Assembly: GCA_016771945.1 (NCBI GenBank)
Contig: QZLF01000001.1
Span: forward strand, 310,001-374,000
Source: Candidatus Leucobacter sulfamidivorax
GTDB lineage: Bacteria; Actinomycetota; Actinomycetes; Actinomycetales; Microbacteriaceae
Direction: 5' to 3'
DNA: 64,000 nt
Under the pieces are notes generated by a model. That model saw nothing but the letters and a program-made list of their open reading frames with translations. It ran no database searches and was not told the origin of the DNA. Shown piece by piece: positions 1-8,216 of the stretch (position 1 is the first letter of the stretch; every line of letters begins with the position of its first letter). The translations under genes and the position numbers were made by a program.

Positions 1-2042
1 TCGTCGGCGAGCCAGCCGCCGTACGAGGTGCCGCGGGCGCCCTGCTCGACGATGATCACCGCGTTGGTCTTCTTGATGCTCGCCTCGATCGTCTCCCAGT
101 CGATCGACGCCCGGTCGAGCCAGCGCAGGTCGATGAGGTCGGCGTCGAGGCCGGTCTGGTCGAGCGCCTCGGCGCAGTGGTGCACCATCGAGAGGTAGCT
201 GATCACGGTGGCGTCCGAGCCCTCGCGGCGCAGGGCCGCCGTGCCGGGCGGGATGATGTAGTCGAGGTCGCCCTCCGGTACCCGGTCCGCGCGCTGGTAG
301 AGGTCGAGGTGCTCGATGACGAGCACCGGGTCCTCGAGCGCGAGCGCCGCGTTCATGAGGCCGACGTAGTCGGCGGCGGTCGACGGGGCGACGATGCGCC
401 AGCCGGGCGCGGTGGCGAAGATGCCGGCCGGGTCCATGAGGTGCTGCGAGCCGTAGCCCGAGCCCATGGCGACCTTGGTGCGCAGCACGAGCGGCAGCGT
501 GTTGTTGTCGCCGAACATGTGGCGGGCCTTGCCGACCTGGTTGAACACCTGATCCGCGGCGACCCACATGAAGTCGGGGTACATGAACTCGACCACGGGG
601 CGGATGCGCCCGTCGAGGGCCGCGCCGCCGGCGAAGCCGAAGAACGCGTTCTCGCTGATCGGCGTGCCGATGACCCGCTTCGGGCCGAAGCGCTTCGCGA
701 GGCCCTTGGTCGCGCCGTTCGTGCCGCCGCCGAGCTGGTGCACGTCCTCGCCGAGCACGACGATGCGCTCGTCGGTCTCCATGCGGCGCTCCATGGTCTG
801 CGCGACGGCGTCCACGAACTTGACGTCGCGCCACTCGCCGCCGAGCTGCGCTGCTCCTGCCGGTGTCGCGGGCTCGGCCGCGGTCAGCGGGGCCAGCTCG
901 CTCGCGTCGCCGCGGATCCCGGTATCGACGACGGCGGGATCGGGCCACAGCTCCGGGCGGATGCGGCGCTTGCCCTCGTTCTCGGGGTCGTCCTCGAGCA
1001 GCGCGTCGACGGCCGCGGCCATGGCCTGCTTGGCCTGCGCGCGTACGGAGGCGACCTGCTCCTCGGTGATGTGGCCCAGGGCGATCATCTCGCGGGCCAC
1101 GCGCTCCAGCGGATCGCGGGCCTTCCACTCGGCCTCCTCCGCCTTGGTGCGGTAGCCGAAGGCGCTGCCGGGGTAGGGGCCGTTCTGGTGGAAGAAGCGG
1201 TAGACCTCGGCCTCGACGATCGTCGGGCCCTCGCCCGCGCGCATGCGCTCGAGCGCCTCCTGCGTCGCAAGGTGCACGGCGAGCGGGTCCATGCCGTCGA
1301 CGCGCCAGGCGGGGATCCCGAATCCCTGGCCGCGCACCGAGAAGCGCGTGTCGGCCGAGGCGTCGCTCGCGTGCGTCGAGACGGCGTAGAGGTTGTTCTC
1401 GATGAAGAACATGACGGGCGTCTTCCAGGTCGCCGCGAGGTTCATCGACTCGAGCACCGAGCCGATCTGGCTCGAGCCGTCGCCGAAGTAGTTGATCGAG
1501 ACGTCGTCGGTGCCGGCGTACTGCTGGGCCCACGCGTTGCCGCCCGCGATGGGGGCGCCGCCGCCGACGATCGCGTTGGTGCCGAGCGCCCCGGCCTCGA
1601 GCCACTGCAGGTGCATCGAGCCGCCGCGGCCGCCCGAGAAGCCCTGCGCGAGGCCGAGGATCTCGGCGAGGGTCTTCTGCAGCATCGCCTGCATGTCGGC
1701 GCCCACGAGCGCGTCGAGGTTCAGGGCGCCGCCCGAGACGTGGGCGATGGCCTTGGCGAGGAACTGGTGGTGACCGCGGTGCGAGCCGTTGACCCCGTCG
1801 CTCGAGCGCAGGGTGACGATCGAGCCGACCGCGCCGCCCTCCTGGCCGATGCTCGAGTGCGCGGGCCCGTGCACGAGGCCCTGGCCGGCGAGGTCGAGCA
1901 CCGTCTCCTCGAAGGAGCGGATCAGCTGGATCTGGCCGAGCATGTTCGCGAGCAGCTGGGGATCGGCCTTCTTCCAGTCGGCCGCCGTGGTCTTCAGCTC
2001 GACCCAGGGGACCCCGGTCTCCAGCCTGCTGCGCTTGGACAT
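1..2042 (-). CDS. Fused E1 alpha-beta thiamine-diphosphate dehydrogenase (2-oxoacid/acetoin dehydrogenase type), 3' end beyond window
   Basis: The minus-strand frame is open from the ATG at 2042 to the window edge (about 680 codons). It is preceded by a GGAGTG ribosome site. Residues ~20-330 are an E1-alpha domain with the segment HSSIGQEGG and the ThDP motif GDGSSQ...ENN. From about residue 400 an E1-beta domain begins (VLGEDVHQLGGG, later EQGARGTSYGG). Such enzymes decarboxylate a 2-oxoacid or cleave acetoin and pass the acyl group to an E2 lipoyl protein, which is not in this window. Alpha and beta halves are usually separate genes; here they are one chain. The exact substrate cannot be read from sequence. 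It is divergent from the VOC/GntR genes and may share their control region. Confidence 0.8.
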   Translation of the reverse strand, partial: MSKRSRLETGVPWVELKTTAADWKKADPQLLANMLGQIQLIRSFEETVLDLAGQGLVHGPAHSSIGQEGGAVGSIVTLRSSDGVNGSHRGHHQFLAKAIAHVSGGALNLDALVGADMQAMLQKTLAEILGLAQGFSGGRGGSMHLQWLEAGALGTNAIVGGGAPIAGGNAWAQQYAGTDDVSINYFGDGSSQIGSVLESMNLAATWKTPVMFFIENNLYAVSTHASDASADTRFSVRGQGFGIPAWRVDGMDPLAVHLATQEALERMRAGEGPTIVEAEVYRFFHQNGPYPGSAFGYRTKAEEAEWKARDPLERVAREMIALGHITEEQVASVRAQAKQAMAAAVDALLEDDPENEGKRRIRPELWPDPAVVDTGIRGDASELAPLTAAEPATPAGAAQLGGEWRDVKFVDAVAQTMERRMETDERIVVLGEDVHQLGGGTNGATKGLAKRFGPKRVIGTPISENAFFGFAGGAALDGRIRPVVEFMYPDFMWVAADQVFNQVGKARHMFGDNNTLPLVLRTKVAMGSGYGSQHLMDPAGIFATAPGWRIVAPSTAADYVGLMNAALALEDPVLVIEHLDLYQRADRVPEGDLDYIIPPGTAALRREGSDATVISYLSMVHHCAEALDQTGLDADLIDLRWLDRASIDWETIEASIKKTNAVIIVEQGARGTSYGGWLAD

Positions 2043-2255
2043 ATCGCTCACTCCGTTGTCTCGTGCCGTGGAATCGGGGAGGATCGGGCGCGGTCGGGCC
2101 CGATCGTCGAGTTCATTCCGATTGAACAGTTACCAATCAAACACAGATTGGATACATTTTCAAGCCCGATCGCGGGTAATATGAACTCCAACGGGGAGAA
2201 TCACCCCCAGATGTATACGATCCCGATGTATGCAGGGCAGAGCGAAGGAGCGAAC
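2043..2255. promoter_or_regulatory. Divergent control region with dyads and ATGTAT repeats
   Basis: This AT-richer stretch separates the E1 gene (minus) and the VOC gene (plus). It contains a dyad GATTG-N9-CAATC (2120-2138), an overlapping perfect 6-bp dyad CCAATC/GATTGG (2133-2138 and 2146-2151), and three copies of an (A/G)ATGTAT element: inverted at 2150-2158, direct at 2210-2216 and 2225-2231. The last two lie just upstream of the VOC ribosome site. These are plausible operators for the FCD-GntR regulator encoded at 2792, but the assignment is inference. Confidence 0.5.
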
Positions 2256-2786
2256 ATGACGACTGGCATGCCCGGGCTACGGGGCGTCGAGCACATCGGC
2301 ATCACCGTGCCCGATCTCGAGGAGGCGGAGCGGTTCTTCGTCGACGTGCTCGGCTGCGAGCGCGTGTACTCGCTCGGCCCCTTCCAGAGCGACGACGACT
2401 GGATGAGCGTGCACCTGGGCGTGCACCCGCGCACCGTGATGCGCGAGCTGCGCTTCTACCGCTGCCGCACGGGCGCGAACTTCGAGGTGTTCCAGTACGA
2501 GGCCGCCGACGGGCAGAGCCCGCCGCCCCGCAACAGCGACATCGGCGGGCACCACGTCGCCCTCTACGTCGACGACTTCGACGCCGCCCTCGAGCACCTG
2601 AGACGGCACGACATCGAGATCATGGGGGAGCCCACCCTCAGCAGCAGCCACAGCCTCGGCCAGACCTGGGTGTACTTCCGGGCGCCGTGGGGCATGCAGT
2701 TCGAGCTCGTGAGCTTCCCGAACGGCAAGGCCTACGAGGCGACGAGCCCCGTGAAGCTCTGGCACCCGGCCCGTCCGACGGAGTGA
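2256..2786 (+). CDS. VOC-superfamily (glyoxalase/extradiol dioxygenase-fold) protein
   Basis: A 176-residue protein with ATG at 2256 placed 6 bases after AAGGAG; an upstream in-frame extension is open but has no support. It has two beta-alpha-beta-beta-beta modules: GVEHIGITVPDLEEAERFF at the N terminus and GGHHVALYVDDFDAALEHL in the second half. Candidate metal ligands are His13, the Glu in NFEVFQYE, the His pair in GGHHVALYV and the Glu in QFELVSFP. Members act as lyases, isomerases, dioxygenases or resistance proteins, so the reaction is unknown. The GntR gene starts 6 bases downstream and they are almost certainly co-transcribed, suggesting a role in the pathway this regulator controls. 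Confidence 0.8.
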   Translation: MTTGMPGLRGVEHIGITVPDLEEAERFFVDVLGCERVYSLGPFQSDDDWMSVHLGVHPRTVMRELRFYRCRTGANFEVFQYEAADGQSPPPRNSDIGGHHVALYVDDFDAALEHLRRHDIEIMGEPTLSSSHSLGQTWVYFRAPWGMQFELVSFPNGKAYEATSPVKLWHPARPTE

Positions 2787-2791
2787 CCGGC

Positions 2792-3544
2792 ATGGGCGGG
2801 AGAGCGGCGAGCGCCGCGGGCACGGGACCGGCGCCGACGAGCGGCCCGGCGAACGGGACGGCGTCGAATGGGTCGGTGTCGAACGGGACGCCGGCGGGGG
2901 CGGCGGTGCGGATCACCGACGCCCTGCGCGCCGACATCCTCGGGGGCGGGCTGCGGCCCGGGGAGCGCATCCGCCAGGAGGTGCTCGCCGAGCGCTACGG
3001 CGCGAGTCGGCTGCCCGTGCGCGACGCCCTGCGTGCGCTCGAGGCCGAGGGCCTCGTGGTCCTCGTCCCCAACACCGGCGCGTGGGTCGCGAAGCTCAGC
3101 CTCGACGAATGCCAGGAGGTGTACCAGGTGCGCGAGCGGGTCGAGCCGCTGCTGCTGAGCATGAGCGTGCCGCGGCTCGAACAGGACGCGCTGGATCGCC
3201 TGCTGCCGCTCGTCGAGGCCATGCGGGGCGCCGATCACGTCGAGGAGTTCCTCGCGCTCGATCGCGAGTTCCACATGCTCACCTACTCGGGCGCCGAGAC
3301 CACCATGCTCGGTGAGCTCGTCGAGCGGCTGTGGAACACCACGCAGCACTACCGGCGGGCCTTCGCCCTGCTCGGCACGGAGCGCACGGCGCGCGGCATC
3401 CACCTCGAGCACGAGCTGCTCGCGCTCGCGATCCTGCGCGGCGACGCGGAGGACGCGGGGCGGGTGCTGCTCGGGCACATCCGCACCACCCGGCTCGAGC
3501 TCAGCCGGCATCCCGAGGTGTTCCACGTGCTCGACGGCGCCTGA
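2792..3544 (+). CDS. GntR-family transcriptional regulator, FCD (FadR) subfamily
   Basis: A 250-residue protein. ATG 2792 is chosen because GGAG lies 8 bases upstream; a GTG at 2783 overlapping the VOC stop is too close to that site. After a low-complexity Ala/Gly/Ser/Asn leader (residues 1-35) comes a winged helix (ADILGGGLRPGERIRQEVLA, then RLPVRDALRALEAEGL) and an all-helical FCD ligand domain (LDREFHMLTYSGAE, HLEHELLALAIL) with the usual acidic/His metal-type positions. FCD regulators normally repress catabolic operons and respond to an organic acid. The gene is coupled to the VOC gene and probably controls the divergent E1 gene and the downstream ring-cleavage genes. Confidence 0.85.
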   Translation: MGGRAASAAGTGPAPTSGPANGTASNGSVSNGTPAGAAVRITDALRADILGGGLRPGERIRQEVLAERYGASRLPVRDALRALEAEGLVVLVPNTGAWVAKLSLDECQEVYQVRERVEPLLLSMSVPRLEQDALDRLLPLVEAMRGADHVEEFLALDREFHMLTYSGAETTMLGELVERLWNTTQHYRRAFALLGTERTARGIHLEHELLALAILRGDAEDAGRVLLGHIRTTRLELSRHPEVFHVLDGA

Positions 3545-3707
3545 GGCTGTCGGGCCCGCCCGCTCCGCCGCCGCGGTGCGCGCCCGGAGACCTCAAGAGC
3601 TGCACACGATTGCGGATCCGCCGGATCTAATGTTGACTGAAACTGAACACGCGGCCGGGCCCTCGCACCGGCGCCCCGCGCGACGGAACCCAGAGGAAGG
3701 AATCGAA

Positions 3708-4391
3708 ATGGAAGCTGCACCCGCGAACATCGCGACCGTCGTGATCGACGGCCCCGAGCGCAACCTGCTGAACCCCGAGGTGATGTCGGCCGTGGCCGCG
3801 GGGCTGACCCGGGCGAACGACGACGCGACGGTGACCGGCATCATCCTCACGGGCGCGGGCGACGCCTTCTGCGGCGGCCTCGACCTCGCCGGCATCCGCG
3901 CCGGCGGCGACCCCGTCGAGTACGCCCGCTCGCTCGCCGAGCTGCTGAAGCTGATCCCGACGCTCGTGAAGCCCGTCGCAGCGGTCGTGAACGGCGACGC
4001 CGTGGCCTCCGGCAGCTCGATCGTCGCCGCGTGCGACTTCGCGGTGATCCTGCCCGACGCGCTCGTCGGCAGCTACGAGGTGGGCGTGAACGTCTGGCCG
4101 ATGGTGGCGCAGGTGCCGCTCATCAAGCGCATGGGCGCCCGCGCCGCGATGGAGAACATCGGCAGCGGCGACCCCTTCACCGCCCAGCGCGCCTTCGAAG
4201 TGGGCCTCGTCAACGCCGTCGCACCCGCGGAAGAGCTGCGCGGCACCGCCGAGGCCTGGCTCACCCGGGCGGCCCGCGGCGCCGGGGTCTACGGCGGCCG
4301 TCCCTTCTTCTATGAGATCGACGAGATGCCCTACGACGCGGCTCTCGACCTCTCGCTCGAGAAGTTCGCGGCGCAGTTCAGGGAGGCGTGA
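3708..4391 (+). CDS. Enoyl-CoA hydratase/isomerase (crotonase) family protein
   Basis: A 227-residue crotonase-fold protein. ATG 3708 follows AGAGGAAGGA. It shows the oxyanion-hole segment GAGDAFCGGLDLAGIR and the second loop NGDAVASGSSIVAACDFAV, though the usual GGG is replaced by ASG. It is shorter than typical crotonases (about 255-265), ending soon after the helical tail. The catalytic acid expected around SYEVGVNVWPM is Glu-Val rather than the common Glu of hydratases, so the reaction could be hydration, isomerisation or ring hydrolysis of a CoA ester. Its last codons overlap the start of the next gene (GTGA). Confidence 0.75.
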   Translation: MEAAPANIATVVIDGPERNLLNPEVMSAVAAGLTRANDDATVTGIILTGAGDAFCGGLDLAGIRAGGDPVEYARSLAELLKLIPTLVKPVAAVVNGDAVASGSSIVAACDFAVILPDALVGSYEVGVNVWPMVAQVPLIKRMGARAAMENIGSGDPFTAQRAFEVGLVNAVAPAEELRGTAEAWLTRAARGAGVYGGRPFFYEIDEMPYDAALDLSLEKFAAQFREA

Positions 4392-4975
4392 CCGTGGCGC
4401 TCATCCCTCTCGCCGATATCGAGGAGCTCAGCGGCGGCCCGCGCGAGGTCGCGGAGTCCGGCCGCGCGCAGTACGGCCGGGTGCTGAACACCTGGGCCGC
4501 CATCATGAACAAGCCCGAGCTGTTCGAGGTCTATCTCCCCTTCCTCCGCGGGGTCGCGGGACCGGGCCGTCTCGAGGCCGAGGTCAAGGACACGAGCGCG
4601 CTGCTCGTGGCCGTGCTGAACAACTGCCGCTACTCGGCGAGCCACCGCTCCACCTCGGCCGCGAAGAACGGCGTGAGCGAGGAGCTCATGCGCCAGGTGG
4701 CCTCGGGGGAGTGGGACGGCCTCTCGCCGCGCCTGCGCGCCGCGCTCGAGTTCACCCGCGAGCTGACGCTGCTGCCGCCGCAGGTCTCGTACGGTGAGCT
4801 GCCCTACGGCGTGCACCCCGAGGTGCGCGACCGCGCCCGGGCCGAGTTCGACGACGTCGAGCTGCTCGAGCTCACCATGAGCATCAGCGTCTGGAACGCG
4901 CTCGCCCGCTTCCACCGCGTCATGGGCTTCGAGCTCGACATGCCCGTCGCACCGGCGGGCGTGGATCCGGCGTAG
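4388..4975 (+). CDS. Carboxymuconolactone decarboxylase / AhpD-like protein
   Basis: A 195-residue all-helical protein with a GTG start overlapping the previous stop, indicating translational coupling. The family core is visible: NTWAAIMNKPELFEVYLPFL and LLVAVLNNCRYSASHRS. In AhpD-type peroxidases the equivalent site is CxxC...H with two redox cysteines; here only one cysteine remains (CRYSASH), so peroxidase chemistry is doubtful and a decarboxylase/lactonase or non-redox role is more likely. The position between a crotonase and the hydroxyquinol genes suggests a step in ring-fission product processing, but substrate and reaction are unknown. Confidence 0.7.
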   Translation: MTVALIPLADIEELSGGPREVAESGRAQYGRVLNTWAAIMNKPELFEVYLPFLRGVAGPGRLEAEVKDTSALLVAVLNNCRYSASHRSTSAAKNGVSEELMRQVASGEWDGLSPRLRAALEFTRELTLLPPQVSYGELPYGVHPEVRDRARAEFDDVELLELTMSISVWNALARFHRVMGFELDMPVAPAGVDPA

Positions 4976-5009
4976 TACGCTGCGCGCAAGGGCCGGGAGG
5001 GAGCACAAC

Positions 5010-6089
5010 ATGATGATCGCCTTCGACCACACCACGTCGGCGCAGCGGGTGCTGTTCGGCAGCGGGAGGGCCGCCGAGCACGCCGCGGCCGCGATCGAGG
5101 GGCTCGGGGCGCAGCGGGTGCTGCTCGTCTCGAGTGGAACCGCCGCGCGCGCGGCCGACGAGATCGCCGCCCGTCTGCCGGTGGCCGCCCGCATCGGCGA
5201 GGCGGTCCAGCACGTGCCGATCGAGAACGCGCGCGCGGCCGTCGAGCTCGCGAAGGCGAACGAGGCCGACGCGGTGCTCGCGGTCGGGGGCGGATCGGCG
5301 ATCGGCCTCGCCAAGATCGTCGCGCGCGATACCGGCATCCCGTTCGTAGCGGTGCCCACGACGTTCGCCGGCTCGGAGGCGACGAGCATCTGGGGGCTGA
5401 CCGAGGATGGCCGGAAGGTCACGGGCGTCGACGAGCGCGTGCTGCCGCGGGCCGTGGTCTACGACGCGGAGCTCTCGCGCTCGCTGCCGGCGGGGCTCGC
5501 GATGGCCTCGGGCCTGAACGCGGTCGCGCACGCCGTCGACGGCTTCTGGGCACCGAAGGCCGATCCGATCAACGCCGCACTGAGCGCCGAGGGGCTGCGC
5601 GCCCTGATCCCGGGCCTGCGCGGGCTCGCGGCGGATCCCGACGACCTCGATGCGCGCGAGCGGGTGCTCTACGGCGCGTATCTCGCGGCGGTCGGCTTCG
5701 CCTCGGCCGGCAGCGGCATGCACCACAAGATCTGCCACGTGCTCGGGGGAGCCTACGGGCTGTCCCATTCCGAGATGCACGCGATCGTGCTGCCCTACGT
5801 GACCGAGTTCAACGCCCCCGCCGCGCCCGCCGCGGCCGAGCGGGTGAGCGAGGCGCTGGGCCTCGGAACGCAGGGAGGCGGATCCGCCGCCGCGGGCCTG
5901 TACCGCCTGCGCAGCGAGCTCGGCGTCGTCGACTCGCTCGCGGAGCTCGGGCTCGCGGAGGGCGACGTGCCCGAGGCGGCGCGACTCGCCTGCGAGGCGA
6001 TCCCGCCGTCGAACCCGCGGCCGTTCACGGTCGCGGACGTCGAGACCATCATCAGCCGGGCCCGGCTCGGCGAACCCGTGAAGGAGTGA
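5010..6089 (+). CDS. Maleylacetate reductase (iron-type alcohol dehydrogenase fold)
   Basis: A 359-residue protein reducing maleylacetate to 3-oxoadipate with NAD(P)H in the lower hydroxyquinol/chlorocatechol pathway. Family markers are the nucleotide motif [13 protein letters not shown], the segment [14 protein letters not shown] and the metal-site region [21 protein letters not shown]. The start lies after GGGAGGGAG; ATG 5010 and ATG 5013 are both possible. It ends in a GTGAGG junction with the hydroxyquinol dioxygenase gene. The pairing maleylacetate reductase plus intradiol dioxygenase strongly supports the specific call over a generic alcohol dehydrogenase. Confidence 0.88.
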   Translation: MMIAFDHTTSAQRVLFGSGRAAEHAAAAIEGLGAQRVLLVSSGTAARAADEIAARLPVAARIGEAVQHVPIENARAAVELAKANEADAVLAVGGGSAIGLAKIVARDTGIPFVAVPTTFAGSEATSIWGLTEDGRKVTGVDERVLPRAVVYDAELSRSLPAGLAMASGLNAVAHAVDGFWAPKADPINAALSAEGLRALIPGLRGLAADPDDLDARERVLYGAYLAAVGFASAGSGMHHKICHVLGGAYGLSHSEMHAIVLPYVTEFNAPAAPAAAERVSEALGLGTQGGGSAAAGLYRLRSELGVVDSLAELGLAEGDVPEAARLACEAIPPSNPRPFTVADVETIISRARLGEPVKE

Positions 6090-6091
6090 GG

Positions 6092-7027
6092 ATGCCCATG
6101 AGCGATCCGATGGAGGCACCGGTCACTGCCGAGCAGACCGCGCGCGAGGAGGCGCTGATCGAGGAGGTCGTGGCCTCGTTCGAGGGCGCCGAGAGCGAGC
6201 GGCTGAAGACCGTCATGCAGTCGCTGACCCGGCATCTGCACGCCTTCGTACGCGAGGTGCGGCTCACCGAGGACGAGTGGAACACGGCGATCAAGTTCCT
6301 CACCGACGCGGGGCACATCACCACCGAGACCCGGCAGGAGTTCGTGCTGCTCTCCGACGTGCTCGGCATCTCGATGCAGGTCGTCGCGATCAACAACCCC
6401 GAGTACGCGAACGCGACCGAGGCGACCGTGTTCGGCCCGTTCTTCGTGGAGGACGCGCCCGAGATCCAGAACGGCGAGGACATGGCCTTCGGCGCCGCCG
6501 GTGAGCCCTGCTACGTGGCGGGCACGGTCACGGGCATCGACGGTGAACCGATCCCGGGCGCCCGCATCGAGGTGTGGGAGGCCGACGAGGACGGCTTCTA
6601 CGACGTGCAGTACGACGACGGACGGATGGCCGCGCGGGCGCACCTCTACGCCGACGGGAACGGCGAGTACAACTTCTGGGGCCTGTTCCCGACGCCGTAC
6701 CCGATCCCGTACGACGGCCCGGTGGGGCAGATGCTCGCGGCGGTGGACCGCTCGCCGGTGCGGGCCTCGCACCTGCACTTCATGGTCACCGCGCCGGGGT
6801 ACCGCACGCTCGTGACGCACATCTTCGTGCGGGGCGACGAGCAGCTCGTGATCGGCGACTCGGTGTTCGGCGTGAAGGAGTCGCTCATCAAGGACTTCAC
6901 GCACCACCCGGCCGACGCGCCGACCCCGGACGGCCGGGACCTCGAGGGCCGCGCGTGGTGCGAGACCCGCTTCGACATCGTGCTCGCGCCGGGCGAGGGC
7001 GAAGGGATGCGCGTCTCGGGGGCGTGA
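6092..7027 (+). CDS. Hydroxyquinol 1,2-dioxygenase (intradiol ring-cleavage)
   Basis: A 311-residue enzyme predicted to cleave 1,2,4-trihydroxybenzene to maleylacetate. The N-terminal helical linker domain typical of catechol/hydroxyquinol dioxygenases (residues ~15-100) precedes the beta-sandwich. Iron(III) ligands are visible as a Tyr in the DGFYDVQY segment, a Tyr in [12 protein letters not shown] and two His in [12 protein letters not shown] 6092 is 5 bases after AAGGAG; ATG 6098 is an alternative. Hydroxyquinol is preferred over catechol as substrate because maleylacetate reductase lies directly upstream. The pathway would receive resorcinol-, 4-nitrocatechol- or similar-derived hydroxyquinol; no dedicated hydroxylase is adjacent. 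Confidence 0.88.
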   Translation: MPMSDPMEAPVTAEQTAREEALIEEVVASFEGAESERLKTVMQSLTRHLHAFVREVRLTEDEWNTAIKFLTDAGHITTETRQEFVLLSDVLGISMQVVAINNPEYANATEATVFGPFFVEDAPEIQNGEDMAFGAAGEPCYVAGTVTGIDGEPIPGARIEVWEADEDGFYDVQYDDGRMAARAHLYADGNGEYNFWGLFPTPYPIPYDGPVGQMLAAVDRSPVRASHLHFMVTAPGYRTLVTHIFVRGDEQLVIGDSVFGVKESLIKDFTHHPADAPTPDGRDLEGRAWCETRFDIVLAPGEGEGMRVSGA

Positions 7028-7065
7028 GCCGGGCTCGGCGACGCTGACGGTTCGGGAGGCTCGAG

Positions 7066-7997
7066 ATGACGATGAATGCCCGGGTGCTGGTGGTCGGCGC
7101 CATCAACGTCGACCTGGTCGTGGCCGCCGAACGGCTCCCCGGCCCGGGGGAGACCGTGGTCGGTCCGAGCGTCCGGCGCTACGGAGGGGGGAAGGGCGCC
7201 AACTCCGCGGTGGCCGCATCGCGGGCCGGTGCCGAGGTGCGCTACTGCGGTGCGGTCGGGGGCGACGACGTGGGCGCGAGCGCACTCTCGGAACTGCGCG
7301 CGGAAGGCGTCGACGTCGCGGATGTCGCCGTGCTCGATGAGACCACGACCGGGATGGCGCTGATCGTGGTCGACCGGCGGGCGAGAACCAGATCGCGGTC
7401 GGCGCCGGCGCGAACGCGGCCGTGACGCCCGACACGGTGCGTGCCGCCGTCGCCCGGGCGGCCGGCTGGGCCGACTGCCTGCTCGTGAGCGCGGAGATCC
7501 CTCCCGAGGCGGTCGTCGCCGCGGTCGCTGCGGCGGAGGCGCACGGGATCCGCTGCGTCCTGAATCCCGCGCCGGTGCTGCCCGAACTGCTCGAGGCGCT
7601 TCCGCGCGGCCCCGTCGTGACGCCCAACGCCTCGGAGCTCGCGGCCCTGCACGCCCTGATGGGAGGCGCTGCGGGCGCGTCCGTCCCCGAGATGGCGGAG
7701 GCGATCCGCGCCCGTACGGAGGCGCCGGTCGTCGTGACTCTCGGGGCGGCCGGGGTGCTGGTCTCCGAACCGGGGATGCCGGCGGTCGCGCTTCCCGCGG
7801 GCGAGGTCGCGGAGGTGCGCGACACGACCGGCGCGGGAGACACGTTCAACGGAGTGCTCGCCGCGGCGCTCGCCCGGGGCGCCTCCGTGCTCGAGGCGAG
7901 CACCCGCGGGGTGGCGGCGGCCTCGCTGTCCGTCGCCGCGGTCGGGGCGCGAAGCGGGATGCCCCGCGCCGAGGCGATCGACGCCGCCCTGGCGTAG
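7066..7997 (+). pseudogene. Ribokinase / PfkB-family sugar kinase, single-base frameshift
   Basis: Two consecutive frames encode one PfkB kinase. The first (7066 to about 7380) has GAINVDLVVAAERLPGPGE and YGGGKGANSAVAASRAGA. The second, from about 7380 to 7997, continues with ENQIAVGAGANAAVTPDT, NPAP and the catalytic anion-hole motif TTGAGDTFNGVLA. The switch is at about 7375-7385 in a CGGCGGGCGAG run; restoring one G gives 310 residues, the family's normal length. All catalytic motifs are otherwise intact, so this is either a very recent mutation or a sequencing error. A kinase of ribose or a related sugar/nucleoside is expected. It is in line with the ring-cleavage genes but has no obvious role there. 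Confidence 0.8.
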
Positions 7998-8027
7998 CCG
8001 GCAGGCCGTGCGGATCCGCCACTCTGC

Positions 8028-8074
8028 AATCGCGGGCTCGGATATATGCAGACCGTATATCTGAGCCCGCGATT
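8028..8074. terminator. Long inverted repeat after the ribokinase gene
   Basis: Arms 8028-8045 and 8057-8074 are 18-bp inverted repeats with one mismatch (AATCGCGGGCTC.GATAT), with additional weak pairing at the loop. Inside it is a dyad GATATA-N9-TATATC (8041-8061). The hairpin lacks a T-run. It may terminate ribokinase transcription, act as an operator for the downstream importer operon, or both. Confidence 0.55.
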
Positions 8075-8086
8075 ATGTATTTGCCA
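8071..8086 (+). promoter_or_regulatory. GATT...TATTTGCCA element before the importer operon
   Basis: GATT followed after 3 bases by TATTTGCCA occurs here upstream of the binding-protein gene and again (GATT, 2-base gap, TATTTGCCA) at 12605-12619 between the LysR gene and the MBL hydrolase gene. Sharing this AT-rich sequence across two promoters flanking the same operon suggests one regulator, probably the LysR protein, binds both. This is inference from sequence similarity only. Confidence 0.35.
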
Positions 8087-8216
8087 GAACTCTCGCTCGA
8101 CGCGCACGATGATATAGCGGTCCGCGACACCGTCCCTCGGCTCGGCCGGGCGACGGCCGGGCCCTGCCGGACAGCCCGTCCGGTCACGACGGAGTGATGC
8201 AGAAACGAGGATTTCA

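Noticed and set aside
177-2255. Long plus-strand open frame before the VOC gene
   Set aside because: It is the antisense of the E1 dehydrogenase gene, with a composition (Arg/His/Val-rich) typical of shadow frames in G/C-rich DNA.
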